Below are positions 23,747-33,049 of a stretch of 64,000 nucleotides of DNA, in pieces; position 1 is the stretch's first letter, and each line of letters starts with the position of its first letter. Where the stretch lies: the NCBI GenBank assembly GCA_963809875.1, contig CAWELC010000003.1, forward strand, positions 1 through 64,000. Direction: 5' to 3'. The position numbers and the translations under genes were made by a program. This DNA comes from JAFGAS01 sp963809875. Lineage in GTDB: Bacteria; Desulfobacterota; Zymogenia; Zymogenales; Zymogenaceae. Under the pieces are notes generated by a model. It searched no databases. It was not told where the DNA came from and was given only the letters and a program-made list of their open reading frames with translations.

Positions 23747-25309
23747 CTAATGCCTGAAGTGCCTTCTCCCGGTAAATACCATGGCGACGTCGTGTGAGTC
23801 GGCAGCCTTGATTGCCTCATCGTCTTTGATGCTTCCGCCGGGTTGGGCGATTGCGGTTACTCCGGCGGCCGCGGCCGCTTCGATGCCGTCCGGTTGCGGG
23901 AAGAATGCATCGGATGCCAGGACGCAGCCCTCGGTGGGAAACTGCGCCTTCATGCGGGCGATATTGACCGAATCGACCCGGCTCATCTGGCCGGCCCCGA
24001 CGCCGATGAGCATGTCTTCTTTCGCAAGCACGATCGCGTTGGACTTGACGTGTTTGGACACCTTCCAAGCGAACTCGAGGGCTTTCATCTCCTGGGGAGA
24101 GGGCGGCCGCTTCGTCACGACCTTGGCGTCTTTCATGGACATATCTATCGCGTCCCAGTCCTGAACGAGGAGGCCTCCGTGGACTCGTCGCAGATTATAG
24201 GTGGCTTCATCGGCCGGCTTTTGCGCCGGAACGACAATGAGCCTCAGGTTCTTTTTGGCCGCCAGGATGTCCATCGCACCGGGAGTGAAGGCGGGCGCCG
24301 CAATCACCTCAAGAAACGTCTCGGCGAGGGCGTCCGCGGTGTCCTGGTCCACCTCCCGGTTGAGCGCCACAATGCCGCCGAAGGCCGATACCGGGTCGGT
24401 CTGACGGGCCATTTTATAGGTTTCGGCGAGGTTCTTGCCGCCGACCGCGACTCCGCAGGGATTGGCGTGCTTGATAATCACGGCAGCCGGCTCGTCAAAC
24501 TCCCGCACTACGTCCATGGCTGCGTCCGTGTCCATGATATTGTTGTATGACAGCTCCTTGCCCTGTAGTATCCGCGCGGAGGGCAGGGTGTTGGGGACAG
24601 AGGTGGTATCGCGGTAAAAGGCGGCTCGCTGGTGGGGATTCTCACCATAGCGGAGGTTATAGACCCGTTTGAATTGAAGCGTGAGGCTCTCGGGAAAACG
24701 GGCACGCTCGTCGTTTTCATCAAGAGATGTGAGGAAGTTGGAGATGGCCCCGTCGTAAGCGGCGGTTCGTACGAAGACCTTTTTGGCCAGGGAGAAATTC
24801 GTCTCTTCCGATACGGTTCCCCCTGTCTTCTCCATCTCCTTGACGATGAGATTATAGTCCGACGGATCAACGATAACCGTTACGTACTTGTGGTTCTTGG
24901 CGGCGGCCCTGATCATAGTCGGGCCCCCGATGTCGATATTCTCGATAGCGTCGGCCAGTTTCACGTCGGGCCGGGCCACGGTCTGTTCGAAGGGATAGAG
25001 GTTGACTACCACCATATCGATAGGAATCATCCCGTGCTCTTTCATTTTCTTGACGTGCTCCTCGTTGTCGCGCACGGCAAGGAGTCCTCCGTGAACCTTG
25101 GGGTGGAGGGTCTTAAGTCTCCCGTCCATCATTTCGGGAAAACCCGTATAGTCCGAGATATCGGTAACCGTCAGGCCGCCCTCGGCCAGGAGCTTCTTCG
25201 TGCCACCAGTTGAAATGAATGAGACGCCCATCGGGGCGAGCCGCTTAGCAAAGTCGAGAATTCCGGCCTTGTCCGATACGCTGATGAGCGCCGTCTTGAT
25301 ATTTCCCAT
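23747..25309 (-). CDS. purH: Bifunctional AICAR formyltransferase/IMP cyclohydrolase
   Basis: PurH completes IMP synthesis by formylating AICAR and closing the ring. The 520-residue length is typical. The N-terminal cyclohydrolase (MGS-like) domain has TALISVSDKAGILDFA, STGGTKKLLAEGG and GRLKTLHPKVHGG. The C-terminal transformylase has LRYGENPHQRAAFY, the catalytic KHANPCGVAV and the C-terminal VTAIAQPGGSIKDDE followed by FTGRRHFRH. The ATG is preceded by GGAGGTTTTC. It is first in the order purH-purD-purE; the 154-base gap to purD shows no clear terminator. Confidence 0.97.
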   Translation of the reverse strand: MGNIKTALISVSDKAGILDFAKRLAPMGVSFISTGGTKKLLAEGGLTVTDISDYTGFPEMMDGRLKTLHPKVHGGLLAVRDNEEHVKKMKEHGMIPIDMVVVNLYPFEQTVARPDVKLADAIENIDIGGPTMIRAAAKNHKYVTVIVDPSDYNLIVKEMEKTGGTVSEETNFSLAKKVFVRTAAYDGAISNFLTSLDENDERARFPESLTLQFKRVYNLRYGENPHQRAAFYRDTTSVPNTLPSARILQGKELSYNNIMDTDAAMDVVREFDEPAAVIIKHANPCGVAVGGKNLAETYKMARQTDPVSAFGGIVALNREVDQDTADALAETFLEVIAAPAFTPGAMDILAAKKNLRLIVVPAQKPADEATYNLRRVHGGLLVQDWDAIDMSMKDAKVVTKRPPSPQEMKALEFAWKVSKHVKSNAIVLAKEDMLIGVGAGQMSRVDSVNIARMKAQFPTEGCVLASDAFFPQPDGIEAAAAAGVTAIAQPGGSIKDDEAIKAADSHDVAMVFTGRRHFRH

Positions 25310-25440
25310 GAAAACCTCCGTTTAGGATTCAGGAAAGTCAGACAGTTGAAAAAATGAAGAGTACGATGAACGATGGTGACGTTGTAGCTGCCGCCGATAT
25401 TCGGTTTATAGCAATTCCTTCCGAGAAAATCAACAGTTTT

Positions 25441-26706
25441 TCACGGGCGTGGCTCCTTGCCGAGGCGTAGCATCATACGAATGATGACACCCCCGAGGAC
25501 GAGGATCATCAGTGCGATTGCAGCCCAAAGGATCCAGGGATAGCGCTCGGTCAACGGGAGGTCGGATCCGGGCCGGTAGCCGGGATTTTCGATGATCGGT
25601 CCGAGAGAAACAGGGATGAAGGAATTTCTGTCTATATAATTGAAGATCTCCGCGATGTCATAGGACGGTTGTGCCGCGCGGGAATTGCCGAAATAGAGCA
25701 CATATTTGGCATCGGGAAGCGCCAGGAACGTGATCTTTCGCGGGACACCCGAGACCGTTATCCCCGATATGGTCAGGGGAGAGTCGTTTTCATTTTGGAT
25801 AACGACCTTGAGATAACGCGCCTGAGTCTCGGGGTAGTTGACGGTAGTGTTCGTACGCTCGAACCTGGGCGTTTTGATTAAGTATAGTGACGTGGCCACT
25901 ATTTCGGTGTAGTCGGCCGGATTGTCAACGTTGGCCGATAAAACCGTTATGTTACGCTTGAAGTTGGAATCCGAGACGGAAAACTCCATCGAAGAAGAGG
26001 GGACGTTCTTGTATGAAAGGTCCACGATGATCTCGGTAGCGGGCTGAGGCTTCTCCTTTTGCGTAATCTTCATGACGGCGGGCAGTGCGACCGATTCTCC
26101 CTTAATCTCCTCGACAAGGTAGATATCTCCTCCGACCTCGGCGAGTGGACCTTCGCCGTCGTCCCAGAGGGTTACTTTCAGATATCGGTAATCGGTGGTG
26201 GGGTACGAGACGCTAAGGTTTCTTATATTGTGGTCGCTCGTGAGATCGAAGATGTAGTCATCTTTTTTTAGGACGGCGAACTTTCTGTTGTCGGGAGAAC
26301 CTTCAATGGTGATCCTCCTGACGAAATCGATGCTTGTTGTTGTGATGGAGATGCTGTTGGTCCTGATGCCCGTGTTACCGATGTCGAGGGTAAAAGTGGT
26401 GTAGCTTTGCGGAATGTATGACATATTGAGGATCTGGGTGTCAATCTTTTTGCGTTCGCTTGTCCTGGAGTTGCTCCATATCACGTAGGGGACCTCTATA
26501 TTGTTCCCGGTCAAAACCCTGAGATCCGAGAGGTTTGGACTGGCCTTATCATAGACGTCGGCGGGGATGTTGAACGACACGTATCCCGGCGATATCCCCT
26601 CAATGGGCGCGACATACCGGTAGGGGGATGAATCAAGCGAAGGCCCCGCACCGGATATGAAGAGGGCCGCGGCAACGATCCACAGGCCGGCTCTATTTAT
26701 CGTCAT
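25441..26706 (-). CDS. DUF3999 domain-containing protein
   Basis: A 421-residue exported protein: an N-terminal signal segment (LWIVAAALFISGAGP), a long beta-rich periplasmic region and one C-terminal membrane segment (WILWAAIALMILVLGGVII) followed by a basic tail, so it is anchored facing the periplasm. The opening YRYVAPIEGISPGYVSFNIPADVYDKA and the coagulation-factor-like strands (RYLKVTLWDDGEGPLAEV and RYLKVVIQNENDSPLTI) fit the DUF3999 family, which pairs with DUF2339 as it does here. Function unknown. Its start overlaps the end of the DUF2339 gene by 14 bases. Confidence 0.85.
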   Translation of the reverse strand: MTINRAGLWIVAAALFISGAGPSLDSSPYRYVAPIEGISPGYVSFNIPADVYDKASPNLSDLRVLTGNNIEVPYVIWSNSRTSERKKIDTQILNMSYIPQSYTTFTLDIGNTGIRTNSISITTTSIDFVRRITIEGSPDNRKFAVLKKDDYIFDLTSDHNIRNLSVSYPTTDYRYLKVTLWDDGEGPLAEVGGDIYLVEEIKGESVALPAVMKITQKEKPQPATEIIVDLSYKNVPSSSMEFSVSDSNFKRNITVLSANVDNPADYTEIVATSLYLIKTPRFERTNTTVNYPETQARYLKVVIQNENDSPLTISGITVSGVPRKITFLALPDAKYVLYFGNSRAAQPSYDIAEIFNYIDRNSFIPVSLGPIIENPGYRPGSDLPLTERYPWILWAAIALMILVLGGVIIRMMLRLGKEPRP

Positions 26707-28543
26707 TTTTTGTCTCCTTCTGATCTCCGATCACGGCAACCATAATCTGGTCTTTGAACCTGGTGTAAAGGAATGAAACGAGAAGCAGGATGATTCCCAG
26801 CCCGATGAACGATATGATCCGGTAGACGCTCTGGAGGGAGGAGAGGTCGAAGATAAAGACCTTGAGAATGGTGACAAAGAACAGCACGATAGCGAATATT
26901 CGCGAAGGCGCGTGCCTCTTGATAAAACCTGCGATGATAAGCACCGCCGAGTAGATTGCCCAGAGGGCGGAAAGAGAAAGGCGCTGGGCATAGACGTATC
27001 GGTTATAGAGATCGAGATATTTTTCGTAGTCGTACTGGCCGATCATTCCCCCCTGGAGCTTGGCCAGAGGAACGGCAAAGTAGTCGAAGACCTCAAGGGA
27101 AAGGGCTATCAGGAGTATTACATGTGCGGAAACGAAGAAGACCAGAGACGCGGTGTGCCCATAGTTGGTATCCTTTCGCACTGAAAAGATGTACGAGCAA
27201 AAGAACGTAGCTGCCGTTACGACTACGGCTGTGAGGAATCGATCGTTAAGGAACGACTGAAATCCCGGCTGGAATATATCGACTGACAGATCGAAGAAGA
27301 TCAGTTTTCCGATAGCCACGGCAAGAAGCCCCGTGCCCGCAAGGAGAATCGAGCCGCTCTGCGTTTTCGTGCCGATCCAAACCAGGGCGGCGGCAAGGAC
27401 CGCCCAGCCGATCGTTATCCAGTTTTTTTCCAGCTGGATAGGCACCATGATGACCAGAAACGCCAGAGCCACAGCGAGGAACGTGAGGACGAGCCTCGTC
27501 TCGGCGGCTATCCGCCGGTAGCTGATAAAGGCAAGGCCGAAATAGAAGAGGGCCATCACGCCGGAAAAAAGGCCCATCCAGTCGGGATAGAAGTCCTTCA
27601 TGTTGGCGTAACTGGCGCCAAAGAAGACCGATGCCACCAGGAAAATGAAGATCAGATCGAGGGCGTTGGTCTTGTCCCTATGGATAACGTTATAGAAGAT
27701 CGACAGGGACGTGAAGATAACAAAGAAAATGGCGAGGAAGAGCTCGGTCGTTTGATATGGGATGGGCTGAACGCTATAGAACTTGGCCGCCCATCCGGCG
27801 AAGATAACGACGGTTGCCGCAAAGGCGAAGATATTAAGCCACTTCCAGTTCTTGAAGAAGGCGACGATCAGAATGCCCAGGTCGAGGATCGCGATATAGG
27901 TCAGGAGTGCCACCTGCTGGTTTTCTCCCGTAGAAAGAAGAATCGGGTTGAGGTAGCCGCCCAGAAATCCCATGAACGCGATGGACGACGCGTTGTATCT
28001 GACCGAAAGGAGTATGGCAAAAACGGTCACAACGATGAACAGGATCCTGCCGATGTCCATGTCAACGATCTTATAGTAGCTGGCGGCGCCGAAAAGCGCC
28101 AGAAAGAGAATGGCGACCCCGCCGCCAACCAGTCCCTGGGAATAGAGCCGGTACTTGTCTTTCCATAGTTCCCCCCAGACGATGAAGGCAAGGCCTACCA
28201 GCATTCCGAGAACGACCCTGCCCGTCGCGCCGATCCAGTCATTTTCGAAGGCATACTTGATAAAGAAGCCGGTGCCGATGATGACCGCAACAATCCCGAT
28301 ATAGTTGAGCCACTTTCCTCCGATCCTGGCTTCAAGCTCCTTCCGGTCTGCGGCGGGCTTTTTCGGCGGCGCGGCGGGTTCAGGCGGCGCGGGAGGGGGA
28401 GCGGCCGTTTCCGGGGCTTCTTCAGGAGATGTCCTGCCCTCCAGCGTATCGATGCGTCCCTTCAGTTCCGTGACTTGATGCTGGAGTGCGGTCAGATTAT
28501 CGATAATACGGTCGATCTTTTTATCGCGATCATCTCCGCTCAT
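26693..28543 (-). CDS. DUF2339 polytopic membrane protein
   Basis: A 616-residue inner-membrane protein with about 18 hydrophobic segments. The first 45 residues are a coiled coil (IIDNLTALQHQVTELKGRID), then a Pro/Ala linker, then the family signature GGKWLNYIGIVAVIIGTGFF with FAFENDW-like and LYSQGLVGGGVAILFL segments. No catalytic residues are evident; the family may form a channel, transporter or envelope-sensing component, but nothing is proven. It overlaps the ASKHA gene by four bases (ATGA) and the DUF3999 gene by 14, so the three are translationally linked. Confidence 0.88.
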   Translation of the reverse strand: MSGDDRDKKIDRIIDNLTALQHQVTELKGRIDTLEGRTSPEEAPETAAPPPAPPEPAAPPKKPAADRKELEARIGGKWLNYIGIVAVIIGTGFFIKYAFENDWIGATGRVVLGMLVGLAFIVWGELWKDKYRLYSQGLVGGGVAILFLALFGAASYYKIVDMDIGRILFIVVTVFAILLSVRYNASSIAFMGFLGGYLNPILLSTGENQQVALLTYIAILDLGILIVAFFKNWKWLNIFAFAATVVIFAGWAAKFYSVQPIPYQTTELFLAIFFVIFTSLSIFYNVIHRDKTNALDLIFIFLVASVFFGASYANMKDFYPDWMGLFSGVMALFYFGLAFISYRRIAAETRLVLTFLAVALAFLVIMVPIQLEKNWITIGWAVLAAALVWIGTKTQSGSILLAGTGLLAVAIGKLIFFDLSVDIFQPGFQSFLNDRFLTAVVVTAATFFCSYIFSVRKDTNYGHTASLVFFVSAHVILLIALSLEVFDYFAVPLAKLQGGMIGQYDYEKYLDLYNRYVYAQRLSLSALWAIYSAVLIIAGFIKRHAPSRIFAIVLFFVTILKVFIFDLSSLQSVYRIISFIGLGIILLLVSFLYTRFKDQIMVAVIGDQKETKNDDK

Positions 28544-30144
28544 ATCGATGGCTCCTCAAATGTAAGGCTGGAAATAAAGAGGTCGTTGAATCTTCTGTCC
28601 GAGGAAAGCTCGACGTAGCTCATCGCCCGCGCGAGATCCTCGATGCCCTTCCTTGCCTCAACCGACCGGGCTGCCTCTATGGCGCCGGAGAGGGCGGCGT
28701 CTCCCACGAAAACGATTCCTTTCGAAAGGGAGGCGGGTAGCATTCCCACGCCCACGATGCTGTCGGCCTTCAGGTAGTTGCCGAAGGCCCCGGCCACGAG
28801 AACACGGTCGATGTCTGCCCATCCGATACCCATCTCGGAGAGGAGCACTTCAACCCCGGCGCGCATCGCCCCTTTGGCAAGCTGAATTTCTCGTATATCC
28901 TTCTGGTTAATGCCGACGGAGCCCGGGGGGTCAGACGAGAGGACGAAGCGGGCCGATCCGTCGACGCGAGCGATCCTCTCTCTCAGCTCGGCGGACGCGG
29001 AGTCCGCCGTAATCTTCCCGGAACGATCGATAAGCCCGTTTCGCCGCATTTCCGAGACCGCATCGAAGAGTCCCGAGCCACAGATCCCCCGTGGGTGCCC
29101 GCCACCCTTCACGGCAAGGCTGACGGCGCCATTGTGAATAGTGACACCCTCGATTGCGCCAAGATCAGCCCTCATCCCGTCCTTGATGTGGGATCCCTCG
29201 AAGGCGGGACCCGCGGCCGTCGAGCAGGCCAGGAGGCGTTTTCGGTTTCCGAGGACGATCTCACCGTTTGTCCCGATGTCAAGGCCGAGGATCATCTCGT
29301 CGGTTTCGTGTATCCGGGCCGACCATACGAAGGCGACGGTATCCCCCCCCACATATCCGGAAAGGATAGGAAAGACCCAGACCGATGCAGTATCGGCTCC
29401 AAGGCCCATTTCGGAGGCCGCGCGTCTCTGCGGAGTCAGGAAGCTTGGGGTAAAGGGGGCGTAGGCGATCGCGGTGGGGTCTTTTCCCAGAAGGAGATGT
29501 TCCATTGTCGGATTTCCGGCAACCGTCATCTCTTTGACGGAGCCGGGGGAAACACCGAGCCTGCCCGAGAGCTTTCCCAGGAGCGCAAGGATAGCTCCAC
29601 CGGCCAGCGTCTGCTGTCTGGCAAGTGCGGACCGATCTTTGATCACGGCGTTTATGCGGGAGATCACGTCAGCCCCGAAGGCGGCCTGAGGGTTGAGTGC
29701 CGACGCGTGAGCGAGGATCTCTCCACTTTCCTGATCAACCAGCGCTGCAGCGATGCTCGTCGTCCCCAGGTCCACGGCAAGGCAGAGACGATCGGGGGAT
29801 GGGGTGCGATCCGATAAGACCCTCACTTCATCCCATGACGACCCTGTGCCGGCCACACGGGCGGAGGCGGGCACCTCCACCACCATGTCGGCCGTTACGA
29901 TGAGGCGGCAGGCCAGGCGTACCCCCTCCAGGATCTTCTCTTTGGGGATGAGTTTGAGTTCTTCCGGGGTTGGGGGAGGGGCTCCCTCGCGTACTGTGAC
30001 GCGGCACCCGCCGCAGCGCCCCTCACCGCCGCAGGGCAGGTTAACCAGGATGGTAGTGTCTTTGATCAGGTCAAGAAACGACGTACCGGGTCTCGAGGTG
30101 CGACGCTGGCCTTCGGGCATAATGGTGACGGTACAGTGGGGCAT
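28540..30144 (-). CDS. 2Fe-2S ferredoxin/ASKHA domain protein (DUF4445, RACo-like)
   Basis: The 534-residue product has an N-terminal 2Fe-2S domain (LPCGGEGRCGGCRVTV and a fourth cysteine in VRLACRL), a linker, and a C-terminal ASKHA ATPase-like domain starting CLAVDLGTTSIAAALVD, with ILGLDIGTNGEIVL and DRVLVAGAFGNYLK as later signatures. This is the architecture of reductive activators of corrinoid proteins (RACo/RACE), which use ATP to return cob(II)alamin to cob(I)alamin. No corrinoid protein or methyltransferase is in the window. Instead it lies between the repeat lipoprotein and DUF2339, overlapping both starts and stops (TAATG and ATGA), which suggests a different client. Confidence 0.86.
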   Translation of the reverse strand: MPHCTVTIMPEGQRRTSRPGTSFLDLIKDTTILVNLPCGGEGRCGGCRVTVREGAPPPTPEELKLIPKEKILEGVRLACRLIVTADMVVEVPASARVAGTGSSWDEVRVLSDRTPSPDRLCLAVDLGTTSIAAALVDQESGEILAHASALNPQAAFGADVISRINAVIKDRSALARQQTLAGGAILALLGKLSGRLGVSPGSVKEMTVAGNPTMEHLLLGKDPTAIAYAPFTPSFLTPQRRAASEMGLGADTASVWVFPILSGYVGGDTVAFVWSARIHETDEMILGLDIGTNGEIVLGNRKRLLACSTAAGPAFEGSHIKDGMRADLGAIEGVTIHNGAVSLAVKGGGHPRGICGSGLFDAVSEMRRNGLIDRSGKITADSASAELRERIARVDGSARFVLSSDPPGSVGINQKDIREIQLAKGAMRAGVEVLLSEMGIGWADIDRVLVAGAFGNYLKADSIVGVGMLPASLSKGIVFVGDAALSGAIEAARSVEARKGIEDLARAMSYVELSSDRRFNDLFISSLTFEEPSI

Positions 30145-31463
30145 TATTGCGGTTGCCGGCGAAGGTAAAACGGTGCGTCGAGGGTCTCGACACCGTCCTT
30201 CACTTCGCGGATCAGGAGATGATGGAGGATTGTGAGCCTGTCTGCGCCGTCGGCGCTGATCTCATGTCGAAATATCTCGAAGAGAGGGAGATAATTTCGC
30301 TTAAAGCCGTCGTCGTGGAGGGGCAGCGGGTAGAAGAGGACGGTGGAGTCCTCTCCCGTCTTCAGCTTCCTCCGGTCATACAGGGGGAAGAAGTAAACCT
30401 GCAGCTCGTCCGAACCGTCTGAATAGGTGGTCCTGACGTACTTGTCGATGAGCATGAAGCGATACGTCTCTTCGGTCTCCGACGGCGAGGTGAATCGACC
30501 CCACGAATAGATCGGGTAGAGGATATACGAGCTTACGTCGAGGCTGTCCTTTTCACTTCTCACCCGTTTCCGATAGAAGGGAGCAAACTGGATGAGCGAG
30601 AGGGTGTCCGATTTGGCGAACGAGACAAGGGGCCAGGGGGCGTTAATCTTACGGTAGTTGGTGTCTTCGCTGGTCGAAATCGTGAAGAAGGGCCAGAGAT
30701 AGGAGGTCGAGCGTGAATTGGGCGTCCTGCGGCTGACATAAAACGGGATTATGATTGTGTCGCGCATGGGTGTGTCGGTGTCAAGGTATTTTCCCTGTAA
30801 GGTGACCAGGGGGAAGAGATAAAATGTCCGGTAGCTCTTTCCGGTTATCTCCTCGTGACCCCAGAGGGGAAAGACCTGCATCCCCCCGCCCTCATCGCCG
30901 GTCGTCTTTTTGAAGACCGGCCAGAGCACGGTATGGGAAATCATCGAATCCTCCACCGTCCTCGAATAGACAGGCCAGAGAAGGAAGAAGATGTCATCCT
31001 TGCCGAAACGATCCTTTACGGTTCCGTATACCGGAAAGAGGCCGCCGTAAGATTTACCTTCCTCGGACCTTCCCCAGAATAGGGGAAAGTAATCATGAGC
31101 AGTTCTGGTCTTGTTCGGGAAGACGTCGGCGGTCTCATCCTTTATGATAGGGAAGACCCGAAACTTTTCGTCGATTCCATTCTTCTTATACTTTATGAGA
31201 GGATAGAGGATGTCGATGACCGTGGAGTCAGATGAGTCATCCCTTATCATGGAGAAGACGGGCCTTACGGAAAACTCGCGGCCCTCCTTTCCCTTGTGAT
31301 AATAGATGATCGGCGTGAGGATGGAAAGTGTCTTGGTCTCCTGCTGTGCGTCCTCGCTGTAATAGACGAGGGGCCAAACGTTCAGATGCCGAGCGCCGGT
31401 ATGGGCGCAGCCCCCGCACGCAAGGATAATCGTCGCGACGACTATAGCTGTCGACTTTTTCAT
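30144..31463 (-). CDS. Lipoprotein with about 20 aromatic-proline repeats, unknown family
   Basis: The start is the ATG at 31463, four bases after the MlaD-like stop, with AGGAAT upstream; a longer frame would overlap mlaD. The 439-residue product has a lipoprotein signal, KKSTAIVVATIILAC (lipobox ILAC, Cys16). The rest is built from short repeats centred on a proline in the pattern hydrophobic-aromatic-Pro-hydrophobic-aromatic. Prolines fall at residues 31, 51, 68, 88, 105, 127, 144, 164, 182, 199, 218, 240, 258, 278, 295, 317, 360, 379, 393 and 431. The spacing is 17-22, and the two larger gaps are double steps. Examples are LWPVYSR, VFPLWGH, LYPIYSW and FFPLYDRR. This periodicity suggests a beta-hairpin repeat (barrel, propeller or solenoid). 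I recognise no family. It should be membrane-anchored in the envelope beside the lipid transporter. Confidence 0.8.
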   Translation of the reverse strand: MKKSTAIVVATIILACGGCAHTGARHLNVWPLVYYSEDAQQETKTLSILTPIIYYHKGKEGREFSVRPVFSMIRDDSSDSTVIDILYPLIKYKKNGIDEKFRVFPIIKDETADVFPNKTRTAHDYFPLFWGRSEEGKSYGGLFPVYGTVKDRFGKDDIFFLLWPVYSRTVEDSMISHTVLWPVFKKTTGDEGGGMQVFPLWGHEEITGKSYRTFYLFPLVTLQGKYLDTDTPMRDTIIIPFYVSRRTPNSRSTSYLWPFFTISTSEDTNYRKINAPWPLVSFAKSDTLSLIQFAPFYRKRVRSEKDSLDVSSYILYPIYSWGRFTSPSETEETYRFMLIDKYVRTTYSDGSDELQVYFFPLYDRRKLKTGEDSTVLFYPLPLHDDGFKRNYLPLFEIFRHEISADGADRLTILHHLLIREVKDGVETLDAPFYLRRQPQ

Positions 31464-31467
31464 ATTC

Positions 31468-32274
31468 CTAAAAGAAAAGGCCGAAGATGGTTGCCATGAC
31501 CGAGATGGGGGTCTGCTCTTCGATTCCCTCGGCCGCCTTCCTGATTTCACGCACGGAGTTTTGCGATTCGTTATAGAGGCTGTCGTCCTGGACAAGCTTA
31601 CCCAGCGTACCCTCACCCTTATTGATCTTATTGGCCATGTCTTTCATGGTCTTGGAAGAATCCTTCACATCGTTGTAGAGGGTATCGTCATTCATCAACT
31701 TGCCCAGCGTGCCCTCGCCGCGGTTTATCTTTGCGGTAATGTCAGAGATGTTTGAGGTGGCGTCCTTCATGTTGGAGACGATCTTCTTGAGGTCTTCCTT
31801 GGTTTCGGGGTTGCCGACGACGTCCTTGATGGATGCCGAGATATCCGCGAGGTTCTTGATGACGTCGTTGATATCCGATTCGGCGACCGTCGTGGTAATA
31901 GTGTCTCCGTTTGAAAGGAGCCCGGTGGAGGGAGTGCCGGGATAAATCATGATATATCTGTCGCCAAGTGCGCCGAGGGCCTTAAGCTCGACCTCGGCGT
32001 CCCGGTAGACGGGGACACCGGGAAAGATGGACATCGTGACCTTTGCCTTCTTGCCATCCAGTATGATATCTTCTACCTCCCCCACTTCGACACCGGCGAT
32101 TCGCACCGACCCTCCAACGTTGAGTCCCGATACATTGGTGAAGTCGGCGTTGAGGGTGTAGCCGTGTCCCTTGGTCAGGCGATACTGCCCGACGAAAAGC
32201 GTTATAAGCCCGATGACGGCAATCCCCAGAAGGACAAAGAGCCCGACCTTCAACTGAAGAGATTTATCGTTCAT
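31468..32274 (-). CDS. mlaD: MlaD-like MCE-domain lipid transport protein
   Basis: MCE proteins form hexameric rings in the periplasm that pass phospholipids between membranes. The 268-residue product has one N-terminal membrane anchor (VGLFVLLGIAVIGLITLFVG), the MCE domain (YTLNADFTNVSGLNVGGSVRIAGVEVG and the YIMIYPGTPSTGLLSNGDTI end region), and a helical C-terminal tail. The tail contains two tandem copies of a GEGTLGKL unit followed by DD(T/S)LYN, about 35 residues apart, a repeat often seen in MCE proteins of this type. It follows mlaF by 15 bases and precedes the repeat lipoprotein. Confidence 0.9.
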   Translation of the reverse strand: MNDKSLQLKVGLFVLLGIAVIGLITLFVGQYRLTKGHGYTLNADFTNVSGLNVGGSVRIAGVEVGEVEDIILDGKKAKVTMSIFPGVPVYRDAEVELKALGALGDRYIMIYPGTPSTGLLSNGDTITTTVAESDINDVIKNLADISASIKDVVGNPETKEDLKKIVSNMKDATSNISDITAKINRGEGTLGKLMNDDTLYNDVKDSSKTMKDMANKINKGEGTLGKLVQDDSLYNESQNSVREIRKAAEGIEEQTPISVMATIFGLFF

Positions 32275-32289
32275 GACTCATCTCCTTTA

Positions 32290-33033
32290 CTATCCGTGTG
32301 TTATCTCGTTAAGACTCCCGGTGACGTATCCAGAAATCAGTGGGTCCTTTGACGCCCTGAACTGCGCGGGAGTCCCTTCTGCGTATATCTTCCCTTTATA
32401 GAGCATGGCTATCTTATCGGCGACAGCCAGGGTAAATTTCATGTTGTGACTGATCATGACGTAGGTGATCTTCTTCAACTTATGGGTCTTGAGTATGAGG
32501 TCGGTGATCGAATTTTCGGTGATGGGGTCAAGTTCCGACGTCGGCTCGTCAAACAGAACGATCTTCGGATCCGTCACGAGCGCGCGGGCAAGCCCCACCC
32601 GCTTCTTCATGCCGCCGGAGATCTCCGAGGGCATCTTGTCTTCCATGCCGGTCAATTCAACTTCCTGGATTCGCTTGGCCACCCGGGACTTAATCTCGGC
32701 CTTGGGCAGCCGTTCCCGTTCCACCAGGGGAAAGGCGACATTATCCCAAACCGATAACGAGTCGAAAAGGGCTCCTTCCTGAAAGAGCATTCCGAACTGA
32801 ACCCGAACCCGATCGAGATCCCGTTCACTCATAGCGGTGATCTCGTCGTCGTTAACGAGTATCTTTCCTTCGTCCGGTTTCATAAGGCCGATGATATGTT
32901 TGAGGAGCACCGATTTGCCGGCGCCGCTTCTGCCGAGGATCACGGTGATATCTCCGTCCTGTATGGTAAGATTCAGCCCTTTGAGCACTTCTTCTTTGCC
33001 GAAGGATTTCTTGAGATCGACTATCTTAATCAT
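32290..33033 (-). CDS. mlaF: ABC transporter ATP-binding protein (MlaF-like)
   Basis: The ATPase of the MCE lipid transporter, 247 residues. Walker A is ILGRSGAGKSVLLKH, the Q-loop lies in VQFGMLFQEGALFDS, the ABC signature is EISGGMKKRVGLARAL (MlaF-type SGGMxKR), Walker B is IVLFDEPTSELDP and the switch histidine is in YVMISHNMKF. The EGALFDSLSVWDNVAFPL region is characteristic of MlaF rather than of general importers. The gene lies 16 bases after mlaE, the permease. Confidence 0.93.
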   Translation of the reverse strand: MIKIVDLKKSFGKEEVLKGLNLTIQDGDITVILGRSGAGKSVLLKHIIGLMKPDEGKILVNDDEITAMSERDLDRVRVQFGMLFQEGALFDSLSVWDNVAFPLVERERLPKAEIKSRVAKRIQEVELTGMEDKMPSEISGGMKKRVGLARALVTDPKIVLFDEPTSELDPITENSITDLILKTHKLKKITYVMISHNMKFTLAVADKIAMLYKGKIYAEGTPAQFRASKDPLISGYVTGSLNEITHG

Positions 33034-33049
33034 AAAAGAAAGCCATCCT

